DNA of 64,000 bases from Acetobacter suratthaniensis (GCF_017377745.1 NZ_JAFVMG010000003.1:62001-126000); one strand, 5' to 3'. Shown: positions 50,402 to 59,382, counted from the first letter of the stretch. The notes: generated by a model not told the origin, from the letters alone. Made by a program: numbers and translations.

Positions 50402-51292
50402 ATGCTTTTCATCGGGGGGCTTATTTTTTCGCTGCTCTGCGTCTTCGGTTCGTTTGTGGCCTCAGGCGGGGCGCTGGCACCGCTGATCGCGTCCATGCCG
50501 TTCGAACTGCTGACCATCCTTGGGGCTGCGGCAGGCATTTTTGTCATGTCCAACTCGAAGGATGCGCTCAAGCAGCTTCTGTCCGACCTCAAGCTGACGC
50601 TGGGTGGGCCGCGGCACAACAAGGAATCCTATCTGGAACTGCTGGTGACGCTGTTCCGCTTTATGCGTCTGGCGCAGGCGCGCGGGAACATGGCGCTTGA
50701 AGAGCATGTGGAAAACCCCGGTGAAAGCAGCATTTTCGCGCTTGCACCGCGCGTGCGCGACGATGTGGAAACCCGCAATATGATCTGCGATTACCTGCGT
50801 CTGGTCAGCCTCAACATGGAGGAGCCGTACCAGCTTGACGAGGTGATGGCGCGCGAACTGAAAAAGAATCTGTCTGAAAAGCTCCATATTTCCGAAAGCC
50901 TGCAAAGCATTGCCGATGCGCTGCCGGCTCTGGGTATTGTGGCCGCGGTTCTGGGCGTTATCAAAACCATGGCTTCCATCAGCAAGCCGCCTGCCATTCT
51001 GGGTGAAATGATCGCAGGCGCACTGGTGGGTACGTTTCTGGGTGTGCTTCTGTCCTATGGTGTGGTTGCGCCACTGGCGGCCCGCATGAAAGATGTGATA
51101 ATGCAGGATGGTCGTTATCAGGACATCATCCGTATTGTCTTCGTAGCGCATCTTCAGGGTAGCGCGCCGCAGGTCAGCGCTGAAATCGGCAGAAAGGATA
51201 TTCCTCATGCGTTTATGCCGTCTTTCAGCGAACTTGACGCCGTGCTTGCTGAATCGTCCAACCAGCAGGCGACGCAGGCCGCCGCAGCCTGA
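50402..51292 (+). CDS. motA: Flagellar motor stator protein MotA
   Basis: A 296-residue protein with four hydrophobic segments. The first lies at 1-21, and the paired third/fourth helices contain DALPALGIVAAVLGVIKTM and GTFLGVLLSYGVVAPLA with the conserved prolines. The cytoplasmic loop carries the charged FliG-contacting region (about 75-160). MotA and MotB form the proton-driven stator. ATG 50402 was chosen; an ATG 8 codons earlier (50378) is also in frame but adds no conserved residues. Confidence 0.95.
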   Translation: MLFIGGLIFSLLCVFGSFVASGGALAPLIASMPFELLTILGAAAGIFVMSNSKDALKQLLSDLKLTLGGPRHNKESYLELLVTLFRFMRLAQARGNMALEEHVENPGESSIFALAPRVRDDVETRNMICDYLRLVSLNMEEPYQLDEVMARELKKNLSEKLHISESLQSIADALPALGIVAAVLGVIKTMASISKPPAILGEMIAGALVGTFLGVLLSYGVVAPLAARMKDVIMQDGRYQDIIRIVFVAHLQGSAPQVSAEIGRKDIPHAFMPSFSELDAVLAESSNQQATQAAAA

Positions 51293-51328
51293 CGCTGGTC
51301 TAACAGGGCTGGAGCAACGGAGCGTCTG

Positions 51329-53209
51329 ATGAGTATCTCGGTAGCAAAGACGACAAGTCTTTCAGAACAGGCGCAGGAAAACGCATTGATGGGGCTGACC
51401 TCAGCCCTGTCTGCCAACAAGGCCAGTCTGGCTTCGTTGCTGACAGCCGGTGCATCGTCCTCCACTTTGCAAAAACCTTCTTTCGGGTCTATTCTGCAAA
51501 CTGTCTCCCAGTATTCTGCCGGGCAGCAGCAGAGCGTCAGCACGGATCAAAGCAAGAGTCAGAGCCAGAGCAGCACGGATTCGTCTTCCCAATCTTCGGC
51601 AGTGTCATCGACCACCAGCACCAGCACCAGCAGCAGCGCGGCGACCGTGACCACAAGCAGCGCCAAACCGTCGTCGAGCGCTACGCGCAACGACAGTTCC
51701 GCCAAGACGGCTTCTGCCTCTGGCGATACTAAAAATAGCGCGTCCCAGAGCGACACGCAGGCTGCGGCAGCCCAGCCTGCCAGCACGCTGGTTTCTGGCA
51801 GCAGTACAAAAAGCACGGCTAAAACTGCTCAGAAGCAGGATGACAGCAGCACGGACAGCGCTGTGTTACAGGCACAGGATGTCCTGTCTACTCTGGCCAT
51901 GCAGCAGCAGGCAGTGGTTTCTTCCACTCAAGCCGCGCAAACACCGCTCCCGCCCGTGCAGACCGGAGACAGCAAGCAGGTTACGGCGCAGTCTGCCGGT
52001 GCAGCTATGTTGCCGGTCTCAGTGCAGGATGATCAGGCTGCTTCCGGGCTGGCAACCAGCACTGGTGCGGCGCAGAATACACAGACCGATGGCGCTGCGG
52101 CGGATCTACTGTCGGCACTGAGTGGCCAGCAGGATCAGTCCAGCCAGAATGCGCCGACAACCGCACAGGCCGATATCGCCGCCAGCGTAGGGGATGCCGC
52201 ACTTCCCAAGAAAATGGCAGCAGAAGCAACGGCACAGGTTGGCACGCAGGATACCACCGGTAGTGCTGTGTCTTCGTCTGATCTGTCTGCGGCACTGAGT
52301 GCTGCTGCGGATACCAGTCAGGTGCAGGATAATCTAGTGCAAGCGGATGCCACGCAGGCGACAACGGATAGCCGCGATGCGCAGGCTACGCTGGCGACCG
52401 GCGGATCCTCCACAACAGGCTCTGCCACGACCGGTACGGCAGGGGCTGGTATTTCCTTCAGCGGTGTGGGGGCGATTGCTGCCGCGCTGAATGGTGGAGG
52501 TGCATCCGGCCACTCCGGCATGTCTGACGGGCAGTCTGAGAGTAATGGCGAGCAGGCTCTTGCGGCCCAGGTGTCTACCGATGTGCATCTGCCCGCAGGG
52601 GTAGGCGCGACCACTACGGAATTCACGCTCGAACCCGTAAGCACGGCTACGGAAACCACGGCGCAGTCTGCCAGTGCGCTCAACGAAAATGCGGATGTCG
52701 AGCAGCTTGCCGGGGCCAGCAGCCTGCTGTCGCAGCAAGCCGAAGATGGCAGCACGTCTGTCTCGCTGACGGTTATGACCGATGATTCAACGCCTGTGCA
52801 TGTGCGGCTGACGGGTACGGATGGCGTAACATCGGGTGTTGTGCTGCAAAGCTCCGATGAAATGACCGCCCGGCATCTGGCGGCGAACAAGCATGAGCTG
52901 ATGGCCGCCCTGAACGCGGCGGGTGTTGATGTCAGTAACCTGAAGATTGATGTTGTCAGCGCCAGCAATGGTAGTGGCGATGCCGGGAATAATCAGGATA
53001 GCAATGGCAGTAATGCGTCTTATGGCGGCATGTTGTCTGGTGGCCAGTCTGGCAATGGTGCGGGGCAGGGTGGGCAGCAGGCCTATGGCGCGGCAGCCGT
53101 AGCCGGTGGCACCCAGTCCGATAGCGGGTTGGACAGCACGGCGCAGGCCACGACAACGGCCACACGCGCTGCTTTGCAGGGCGGCAGCGGGATTAATATT
53201 ACCGCCTGA
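51329..53209 (+). CDS. fliK: Flagellar hook-length control protein FliK
   Basis: A 626-residue protein that is low in complexity for its first ~440 residues (Ser/Thr/Gln/Ala-rich), as expected for the flexible ruler of FliK. The C-terminal part (about 470-550: GSTSVSLTVMTDDSTPVHVRLTG, HLAANKHELMAALNAAGVDVSNLKIDVV) is the globular domain that triggers the FlhB switch. The Gly/Asn-rich tail is also typical. It is longer than many FliK proteins (~400). It precedes flgD. Confidence 0.85.
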   Translation: MSISVAKTTSLSEQAQENALMGLTSALSANKASLASLLTAGASSSTLQKPSFGSILQTVSQYSAGQQQSVSTDQSKSQSQSSTDSSSQSSAVSSTTSTSTSSSAATVTTSSAKPSSSATRNDSSAKTASASGDTKNSASQSDTQAAAAQPASTLVSGSSTKSTAKTAQKQDDSSTDSAVLQAQDVLSTLAMQQQAVVSSTQAAQTPLPPVQTGDSKQVTAQSAGAAMLPVSVQDDQAASGLATSTGAAQNTQTDGAAADLLSALSGQQDQSSQNAPTTAQADIAASVGDAALPKKMAAEATAQVGTQDTTGSAVSSSDLSAALSAAADTSQVQDNLVQADATQATTDSRDAQATLATGGSSTTGSATTGTAGAGISFSGVGAIAAALNGGGASGHSGMSDGQSESNGEQALAAQVSTDVHLPAGVGATTTEFTLEPVSTATETTAQSASALNENADVEQLAGASSLLSQQAEDGSTSVSLTVMTDDSTPVHVRLTGTDGVTSGVVLQSSDEMTARHLAANKHELMAALNAAGVDVSNLKIDVVSASNGSGDAGNNQDSNGSNASYGGMLSGGQSGNGAGQGGQQAYGAAAVAGGTQSDSGLDSTAQATTTATRAALQGGSGINITA

Positions 53210-53241
53210 CGGCGGGGCGGTAAGGAAGGGAAACTGAGCCG

Positions 53242-54048
53242 ATGACAACCACATCGACCACAAGCGTTACCAACGAATACAAGGCGCTGCAGGCGGCTGA
53301 AGCGGCGGCTAAGGCGAGTGCAAACTCATCTTCGTCCAGCAGTAGCTCAAGCTCTTCTTCCTCCGTTTCATCGCTGGACTCGCTGGCGACCAACTACACG
53401 TCCTTTCTGACGCTGCTGACAACGCAGTTGAAGAATCAGGACCCCAGTAGCCCCATGAGCTCCGATACCTTTACATCTGAACTTGCGCAGTTCGCGGGTG
53501 TTCAGCAGCAGGTTGAAACCAACACCAAGCTGGACTCGCTGATTTCGCTCAATCAGGATAGTCAGCTCAGCTCCGATACCGGACTGGTGGGCGATACCAT
53601 TACCGCCAACAGTACAACGCTGCCCCTGCAGAACAGCTCTGCATCGCTCAGCTTTACCGGCACATCGGGCGAGACGGTGGCCATTGCTGTTTCCAATTCC
53701 GCCGGTACCATCGTCAAGGACGTGGTGGCGACAGCATCCAGCGGTACCAATACTTGGACATGGGATGGCACCGACAACAGTGGCAACAAGCTGTCCGATG
53801 GTGGTTACAGCGTGTCGGTCAAGACTGTGGATTCGGCTGGCACCACATCGGACGTGGCCTTTACGGTTTCCGGCACCATTACCGGTATCCAGAAGGGCAG
53901 TTCGGATATGATGGTTCAGCTCGGCAGTGCGACTATTCCGATGTCCAGCATCACCAATGTTTCGCCTAAGACAAGCAGCTCTTCCAGCAGCAGTTCCAGT
54001 TCCAGCAGCTCGGGCAGTTCATCAAGCAGCACGACAACTGGTACCTGA
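53242..54048 (+). CDS. flgD: Flagellar hook-capping protein FlgD
   Basis: A 268-residue protein with the FlgD N-terminal motif (FLTLLTTQLKNQDPSSPMSSDTFTSELAQFAGVQQQ) and a C-terminal beta domain (SGTNTWTWDGTDNSGNKLSDGGYSVSV). FlgD caps the growing hook. Poly-Ser tracts occur at both ends (about residues 30-45 and the C-terminus). It has a strong ribosome binding site (AAGGAAGGG) and is followed by an intrinsic terminator. Confidence 0.93.
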   Translation: MTTTSTTSVTNEYKALQAAEAAAKASANSSSSSSSSSSSSSVSSLDSLATNYTSFLTLLTTQLKNQDPSSPMSSDTFTSELAQFAGVQQQVETNTKLDSLISLNQDSQLSSDTGLVGDTITANSTTLPLQNSSASLSFTGTSGETVAIAVSNSAGTIVKDVVATASSGTNTWTWDGTDNSGNKLSDGGYSVSVKTVDSAGTTSDVAFTVSGTITGIQKGSSDMMVQLGSATIPMSSITNVSPKTSSSSSSSSSSSSSGSSSSSTTTGT

Positions 54049-54069
54049 GACAGTACGGTACGGGAATGC

Positions 54070-54102
54070 AAAAAAGGCGGGGCTCTGTGCCCCGCCTTTT
54101 TT
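54070..54102. terminator. Bidirectional intrinsic terminator after flgD
   Basis: GGCGGGG (54076-54082) and CCCCGCC (54090-54096) form a 7-bp GC stem flanked by six A and six T, so it can end transcripts from both sides: flgD on the plus strand and the regulator gene on the minus strand. Confidence 0.92.
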
Positions 54103-54124
54103 ATTGTCCGTATCGAAAATCAGC

Positions 54125-54931
54125 CTAGCGGCTGATGTCCAGCGGGCTTGCGTTGCTGAGGATGTTGATACCCGAGCGTACGGGCAGGCAGGTTTCCTTC
54201 GCGCTCTGCACCGGATTGCTATTTTTTGCGGTGGCGCGCGTGCCTAGGGGCGCAAAGGATTTTTCGTTCAGGCGGTAGCCAATGCCCCACATGGTGGTGA
54301 AGGGATCATCCACACCGAATTTCCGCATTTTTTTGCGGATTTTGCAGATCATGACATCAATGACCTTGCCGTGGGGTTCGCTTTCTCCCGCGTACAGGCT
54401 GTCCAGCACGGTCTCCTTGCTGAGAACCTGACCTTTTCGGAGTGCGAGAAGCTCTACCACATCGTATTCGCGCCGGGTCAGGGGAACCAGCTTGTCGTCA
54501 ATATGCGTTTCACGCCGATCGACACACACGGTCAGCCTGCCGATATGCAGTGTCATGCTGTCATGGCCGCCAATGCGGCGGACAATGGCGCGCAGGCGGG
54601 CCAGAAGTTCCACGGGGTCTATGCTGGCGGGTACGCAGTCATCCGCGCCAACCGACAGGACATCGGCCACTTTCCGTGGCGGGATTTCCTGAGCAATGAC
54701 GATAACAGGCGTAGGCACACGGCTGTTGCGGATATGCTTGATCAGGCGCGTATCGGGCAGGGATTGCTGGAGAACCGCAATGTCGTAATGGGAACGACGC
54801 AGGGTTTCAGCCACACCTTCTGGCCCGGACATAGTAATGGAAATGGCACCTTCGATGGCGGCGTTCGCCAGACCGCTACAGGGGCGGTCTCCGTCCTTAA
54901 CAGAAGTGTCACCTATGCAAAGTATCCGCAT
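54125..54931 (-). CDS. CtrA/FtcR-like regulator with non-phosphorylatable receiver
   Basis: A 268-residue OmpR-type regulator. The receiver domain keeps the fold pattern (HYDIAVLQQSLPD, then VLSVGADDCVPASIDPVELLARLRA) but has Gln55 where the phospho-acceptor Asp should be and Ala102 in place of the conserved Lys, and the acidic pair near the N-terminus is reduced. The winged-helix domain (LTRREYDVVELLALRKGQVLSKE, EPHGKVIDVMICKIRKKM) is closest in pattern to CtrA, and in context to the flagellar regulators FtcR and Rem of Rhizobiales. It likely binds DNA regardless of phosphorylation. A polar ~40-residue tail follows. Target genes are unknown. Confidence 0.78.
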   Translation of the reverse strand: MRILCIGDTSVKDGDRPCSGLANAAIEGAISITMSGPEGVAETLRRSHYDIAVLQQSLPDTRLIKHIRNSRVPTPVIVIAQEIPPRKVADVLSVGADDCVPASIDPVELLARLRAIVRRIGGHDSMTLHIGRLTVCVDRRETHIDDKLVPLTRREYDVVELLALRKGQVLSKETVLDSLYAGESEPHGKVIDVMICKIRKKMRKFGVDDPFTTMWGIGYRLNEKSFAPLGTRATAKNSNPVQSAKETCLPVRSGINILSNASPLDISR

Positions 54932-55332
54932 TTCCGCTTTCCATCACTCGTCATGCGTTTGTCCAGCCAGCCGGAAAACTCAGAGTCCGCCTCATTTTTG
55001 TAACCATATGGTTCCTGAAATGGGGCATTGTCGCGGAATAGGGCAGGTGGTGGAGGTCATGTCAGTCAGGCCGTGGCTTTTCGCGACTTCCGCTGTGGGC
55101 GGTGCCTGAACGGGAAGCAGAAAAAACACCTTGGCTTAGGGGTAGTCATTCCATAAAATGGTTAAGAATTGTTTGGCCATAATGCCCCCACGGTCAAGGA
55201 ATATCGGCTGGTCTGGCTTTAATCTTCATGGTACTGGAAGGTTCAAGTGCCAGCCTGATGCGATATTTCTGCAGGCAAGGGTGGCCAGTCTGGCGGGCAT
55301 GAACCCGGTTTGTATCCTGAGGGAATGATAAC
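54932..55332. other. Divergent intergenic region with an operator-like palindrome
   Basis: A 401-base gap between the divergent regulator gene and a small unknown gene. It contains a perfect 12-bp palindrome at 55002-55013 and a TTAA half-site near 55160 followed by TTGG at N7 (a poor CtrA box). Nothing else recognisable was seen; promoters for both genes must lie here. Confidence 0.5.
55002..55013. promoter_or_regulatory. Perfect palindrome AACCATATGGTT
   Basis: A 12-bp perfect palindrome about 71 bases upstream of the minus-strand regulator's start codon. Its place would suit autoregulation or control by another dimeric regulator; no second copy was found by eye. Confidence 0.4.
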
Positions 55333-55581
55333 ATGAGCGACACGACTGCTGCCTCGGCTTTGGCGTCAAGCCTGCGTGAAATGACAACGGCGGCGTCCCG
55401 CGCGGCCTACCAGAGTGCGCGCCCCGGTCACACGGGTGGTGTTGGTGTGCGTCTGTCATCCCACGGGGTGGACGGCTCTTCCTCTTCCATTCAGTTCGAT
55501 TCGACCGGGCAGATCATTCCCTCGTCCGATACGCAGAAAAAAAACAGCGCCATGTCCAGCGCGGTTGACCTGTTCGCCTGA
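55333..55581 (+). CDS. Small Ser/Ala-rich protein of unknown function
   Basis: An 82-residue protein with no recognised family. It is rich in Ser, Thr and Ala, probably mostly disordered (SHGVDGSSSSIQFDSTGQ, SSDTQKKNSAMSS) and ends AVDLFA, close in form to the DLF-type tails of the CheT-like protein and CheD. It has a weak ribosome binding site and is followed by a 10-bp hairpin, both consistent with a real transcript. Position next to the regulator and flgD suggests a flagellar factor, such as an anti-sigma or export substrate, but nothing in the sequence proves this. Confidence 0.55.
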   Translation: MSDTTAASALASSLREMTTAASRAAYQSARPGHTGGVGVRLSSHGVDGSSSSIQFDSTGQIIPSSDTQKKNSAMSSAVDLFA

Positions 55582-55588
55582 ATTCATC

Positions 55589-55618
55589 AGCCCATGACGT
55601 TCTGTGCTGTCATGGGCT
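55589..55618 (+). terminator. Hairpin after the small gene
   Basis: AGCCCATGAC (55589-55598) and GTCATGGGCT (55609-55618) form a perfect 10-bp stem with a 10-base loop, 8 bases after the stop. No T-run follows, so it may be a weak or Rho-assisted terminator. Confidence 0.6.
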
Positions 55619-55758
55619 CAGTGCGAGGGCGGCTACTTGATTCCGGGTGGCGGGGTGGTTGTCCTGTCTTGTTTGGCGTATGGTTCCCGCAAGAATGTAT
55701 TGGGCGGGGCCGTGCTGAACAGGCAGTGGGGGTGCCGCCCTTTCAGGATTAGAGACAC

Positions 55759-58368
55759 GTGCATTTCAGCATATCCCCACGCGCAAGGCGTTCCGTCGCG
55801 GTTTTTATTACAGCGCTTCTTTCCTGTTCATCCATAACGCCTGCGGGTTATGCTGCCCCCCAGCATGCCGTAAGGCACGGTGCGCGGCATGTTCTGCCCA
55901 AAACACCGCCAGCCCCGGTTCATCCGGCACCGCCCCCGGCCGCTGCCCCCGCGGCATCGACTGCGGAGAGTGGCAGTAACCCGGATGATGGCTTTTCCGG
56001 TGATATGCTTCTCAAGGGGCTACCGGAATCCTGGCGCGCAGTTGTTCTGGATAAACCCACGCCGCCCCAGTCGGTTCCCCAGAATGGAAACAAATCCCCG
56101 CGAGCGACTGTCGCGGGTAAGGCGGCAACCCCCGCCAATAGCCAGAATGGCGGCGCGGGCGAGCAGGCAGCCATGTCGGCTAACCGGGTACTTATTCCTG
56201 TGCCGGCCGATATGGGTATTGCTGCATTCCAGAGTGGCAACCGTTTCCTGATCGTTGTGGATAACGCACGGCCGATGGATACCAGTGCTCTGCGCGGCGA
56301 TGGTATTTTTTCATCCCTGACGGTCAGCACTCTGGCTGACGCCACGCTTATTCAGGTGCAACTGCCCGATACGCGCAAACTTTACCTGTCCCAGCAGGCT
56401 GAAGGCTGGGTGCTGGGTGATCAGCCGCCCCCCGTCACGGATTATGACGACCGGCGCGTTATCAGCCCCCGTGCGGGCGATGGCGGGGTGCTTTACCCCA
56501 TGCGCAAGCCGGGGCGTGTGCTCTCCATTACCGACCCGGCCTCGGGCTCGCGCCTGTTTGTCGGCACATCCACCATGGATGATGGCGGGATTCTCTCGCT
56601 CAGGGTCGGCAAGGGCTACGAGGTCTGGCCCACCACGGAAGGTGTGGTGGTTGCGGCCCAGTCTCCCGAGATCAGCATGCGCGCCACACCAGATGGCCCC
56701 CTGCTCAGCATTGAAGGCAAGGCTTTCCCGGATGAAGGCGTTGCGGTTTATGCCAGCGATGTCGATCTGAAATGGCTCGGTTTGCAGAACCTGCCACCCG
56801 AAAAGCTGCGCGAACGCCTGCATGATACTTTTCTGGCAGCAGCGGATTCCGATCCGGCCCAGCGTTTTGAAAAGCGTCTGGAGGAAGCCAAGGCCGCCTT
56901 CAGCGCGGGTAGCGCTACCGAAGCGCGCGGTATCCTGACTGTAGCACTGGAAGATGATCCCGAAGAGGCCGAACGCCCCGGAGTGCGCTTTTTGCTGGCG
57001 GCTTCCGAGTTGCTGGCGGGTAACAAGGATGGCGCCTCGTTGCTCGAAGGCCCGTGGCCGGATAGCCAGAAACGGGCTGTCCAGCTCTGGCGTGGGTTGT
57101 ATCTGGCGGCTGCGGGTGGACACGAGGCCGAGGCGGCGCACCTGCTCGCTATGGATGTGGAGCGGCTGAAGAACTATCCCGCCCCCCTGCGTGACACGCT
57201 GCTGCCGGGCGTTGCGGAAGAAATTGCGCGCTATGGCACGCAGGCCGATGTCGAGGCACTGGAAAACCTGCCTGCGGGTGCGCCTTACCAACTGGTGGAT
57301 GCCTTCCGCAAGCTGCGTTCAGGGCAGCGCGATCAGGCCTATACTCTTTTTGTCAAACTGGCGGACGATAAAGACCCGATCGTTGCGGAAAAGGCGCTGG
57401 AACAGCGCATTTCCATGAATCTGGCTTCTGGCAAAACCGCAGCCGATGCCGCTGCGGAGCAGTATAATACGCTCATGCCTGATGCCCGTCTGGCCGGGCG
57501 CGAGGTGCAGGCCCGCCTTCAGCAGGCGGATGCTTATATGCGCGCCCATGCGTGGACAGATGCGCTGGATGCCATCGATACCGTGCAGGACGGCACCGGA
57601 GATGCAGGCGACAAGCTTATTCCGCCGATTTTGATGCAGGCATTGGCAGGGATTGCGCAGGAAAGCAGCAAAACATCTGATAAAACCACGCTGTTGCATA
57701 ATGCGGCCCTTATCAAGGCGCATCTGCCCAGCCTGTCGGACGGGCCGCGCAAGGGCGAAGTTATGGTCGCCTATGGTAAAATGCTGCTCAGACTTGGTCT
57801 GCCGGATGAAGCAGCGGATATTTTCTCTTCAGCCGTGCCTATGCTCGCGACGCCAGATCTGAAGGCGCTGGCGGGGGAAGGGCTGGCGGATGCCAATCTG
57901 GAGCGCAAGCGCCCGCAGGATGCACTCAAGGCGCTGTCCGTAACCGATAGCCCGAACCTGCCAGATGCCTCGCGCGCGGCGCGCCAGCGGATTCTGGCGC
58001 GTATTGCGCTGGCCACCGGCGACCAGAATAAGGCTCTGGCCCTGCTGGGTGGGGATACTTCGCCGGTCTCGCTCGATATTAGCGCGCGTATTCATGAGGG
58101 GCGGGGCGAATGGCCTGCCGCTGTGCAGGATGTGCGCCAGCTTGCGGAATCCGAAATTCCCCCTAAAGGCACCCTTGATGCCGATATGCAGTCACTCGCG
58201 CTGCGTCTGGCGTCCGATGCCTCGCAGGCAGGGGATCGTGCGATGCTGGACTGGGTAGCCACTCTTGTGGGGGATAGGATGGATGGCGACAATGCACGCC
58301 TTTTCCAGCTTCTGACCAAACCAGTCGAGACGACGGTGAGTGCTGCAGGTACAGAGGCCGGGCAGTAA
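55759..58368 (+). CDS. Large periplasmic repeat (TPR-like) protein
   Basis: An 869-residue protein with a signal peptide (ending PAGYA-AP), a Pro/Ala-rich linker, a beta-rich part (about 140-330: RFLIVVDNARPMD, LIQVQLPDTRKLYL, VLSITDPASGSRLFVG), and a helical repeat part of about 500 residues resembling TPR/SEL1 units (FSAGSATEARGILTVAL; RLGLPDEAADIFSSAVPML; GDQNKALALLGGD). It is exported and likely periplasmic. Large proteins of this kind occur in flagellar regions of related bacteria, but no function is assigned. GTG 55759 is taken as start. A MotC-like partner of MotE is conceivable but the sequence does not show it. Confidence 0.7.
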   Translation: MHFSISPRARRSVAVFITALLSCSSITPAGYAAPQHAVRHGARHVLPKTPPAPVHPAPPPAAAPAASTAESGSNPDDGFSGDMLLKGLPESWRAVVLDKPTPPQSVPQNGNKSPRATVAGKAATPANSQNGGAGEQAAMSANRVLIPVPADMGIAAFQSGNRFLIVVDNARPMDTSALRGDGIFSSLTVSTLADATLIQVQLPDTRKLYLSQQAEGWVLGDQPPPVTDYDDRRVISPRAGDGGVLYPMRKPGRVLSITDPASGSRLFVGTSTMDDGGILSLRVGKGYEVWPTTEGVVVAAQSPEISMRATPDGPLLSIEGKAFPDEGVAVYASDVDLKWLGLQNLPPEKLRERLHDTFLAAADSDPAQRFEKRLEEAKAAFSAGSATEARGILTVALEDDPEEAERPGVRFLLAASELLAGNKDGASLLEGPWPDSQKRAVQLWRGLYLAAAGGHEAEAAHLLAMDVERLKNYPAPLRDTLLPGVAEEIARYGTQADVEALENLPAGAPYQLVDAFRKLRSGQRDQAYTLFVKLADDKDPIVAEKALEQRISMNLASGKTAADAAAEQYNTLMPDARLAGREVQARLQQADAYMRAHAWTDALDAIDTVQDGTGDAGDKLIPPILMQALAGIAQESSKTSDKTTLLHNAALIKAHLPSLSDGPRKGEVMVAYGKMLLRLGLPDEAADIFSSAVPMLATPDLKALAGEGLADANLERKRPQDALKALSVTDSPNLPDASRAARQRILARIALATGDQNKALALLGGDTSPVSLDISARIHEGRGEWPAAVQDVRQLAESEIPPKGTLDADMQSLALRLASDASQAGDRAMLDWVATLVGDRMDGDNARLFQLLTKPVETTVSAAGTEAGQ

Positions 58369-58384
58369 GGTTTGGCGTTGGGTT

Positions 58385-59197
58385 TTACTGAGGCCAGAAC
58401 CTCAGTGCCCCCGGTGCGATCGCCTCGATCAGCAGGGTAATGGCCAGCCCTAATGCCAGCGATGGCCCCACGGCTGTGCGTTGCATGGGGTCTCGCTGGT
58501 TGAGATAGGCGGGCCAAACTGTGCGGGCTGGGTTGGCGTGACGCCCTAGCAAATACAGCATGCCGTGTAGCGTCAGGCTGACCAGCAGGAAAACCGTTAC
58601 GCCCTTTACTTCTACCCACGCACCACAGGCGGCAGCCATCAGGCTTTCGCCGCCAGACAGGAGGTTGCGCCAGCGTAGTAGAGAGCAGAACGCGAGAATA
58701 AGCGTAATGCCCGTCCATGCTGTCACTGCCCCCAGAATAGTGCTTGCCGGGGCATCGCGCAGCACACCTGCCAGCAGGCCCGCCAGCAGCATGGGGGTTA
58801 GCAGCGAGGGGGGCAGCCAGCGCTCGGCGCGGTCAAGCAGGGCGGCAAGGCAGGCAAGATTGAGGGCAATGATATTGCCCAGTGCGGCGGGTGGCGATAG
58901 CCGGGCAAGAAAAAGGATCGAAAACGAGGCCAGCAGCAGGCACCCTGCGGTAATGGGCCGTTTCCATGACAATGTTTTTTCTGCCGGATAAGCGCGGATA
59001 CCGGCCAGTAATGGCAGGCGACGCAACAGAAAGCGGAATGTCAGGATGGAGAGCGGAAACCAGATCGCCACCAGCAGCCCGCCAAGCGATGCCTGATCGT
59101 TGCGAACCAGCAGGCTCCACAGGACGATAATGGCAGTAACCGATATGGACAGCAGAATGTCGTTGATATCGGGCTTGGGCGTGTGGGGGCGAATCAT
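58385..59197 (-). CDS. Prepilin-peptidase-like membrane protein with altered GxGD motif
   Basis: A 270-residue protein with about eight hydrophobic segments. The C-terminal half aligns with the A24 peptidase core: Asp122 in ALLDRAERWLPPSLLTPMLL matches the first catalytic Asp, and SGGESLMAAACGAW (181-194) matches GxGDxKLxAAxGAW, but the second catalytic Asp is Glu (E184). The Cys-rich N-terminal zinc site of PilD is absent. It may be an inactive or altered relative. It converges on the repeat-protein gene and is divergent from flgB. Confidence 0.62.
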   Translation of the reverse strand: MIRPHTPKPDINDILLSISVTAIIVLWSLLVRNDQASLGGLLVAIWFPLSILTFRFLLRRLPLLAGIRAYPAEKTLSWKRPITAGCLLLASFSILFLARLSPPAALGNIIALNLACLAALLDRAERWLPPSLLTPMLLAGLLAGVLRDAPASTILGAVTAWTGITLILAFCSLLRWRNLLSGGESLMAAACGAWVEVKGVTVFLLVSLTLHGMLYLLGRHANPARTVWPAYLNQRDPMQRTAVGPSLALGLAITLLIEAIAPGALRFWPQ

Positions 59198-59382
59198 GGC
59201 CTTGACTGATTACCTTTGACAGCTTTGTGTGCCCGTACCACACGGCGGATGAATTTCCCCACAGGGGGAGAAAAAAGTGGCTTTGGCGTGTGCAGCGCGG
59301 TATTCAAGCACAAGCGGTATCACGATATGGTTAAGGCTATATCTCCCGATACGGTGTCAAACAGCAAGGAATTGCCCCTCGC

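Noticed and set aside
51520..51700. Ser/Thr/Gln-rich repeats in fliK as a functional DNA microsatellite
   Set aside because: The codons vary and the peptide is the normal flexible ruler part of FliK; no exact long DNA repeat was seen.
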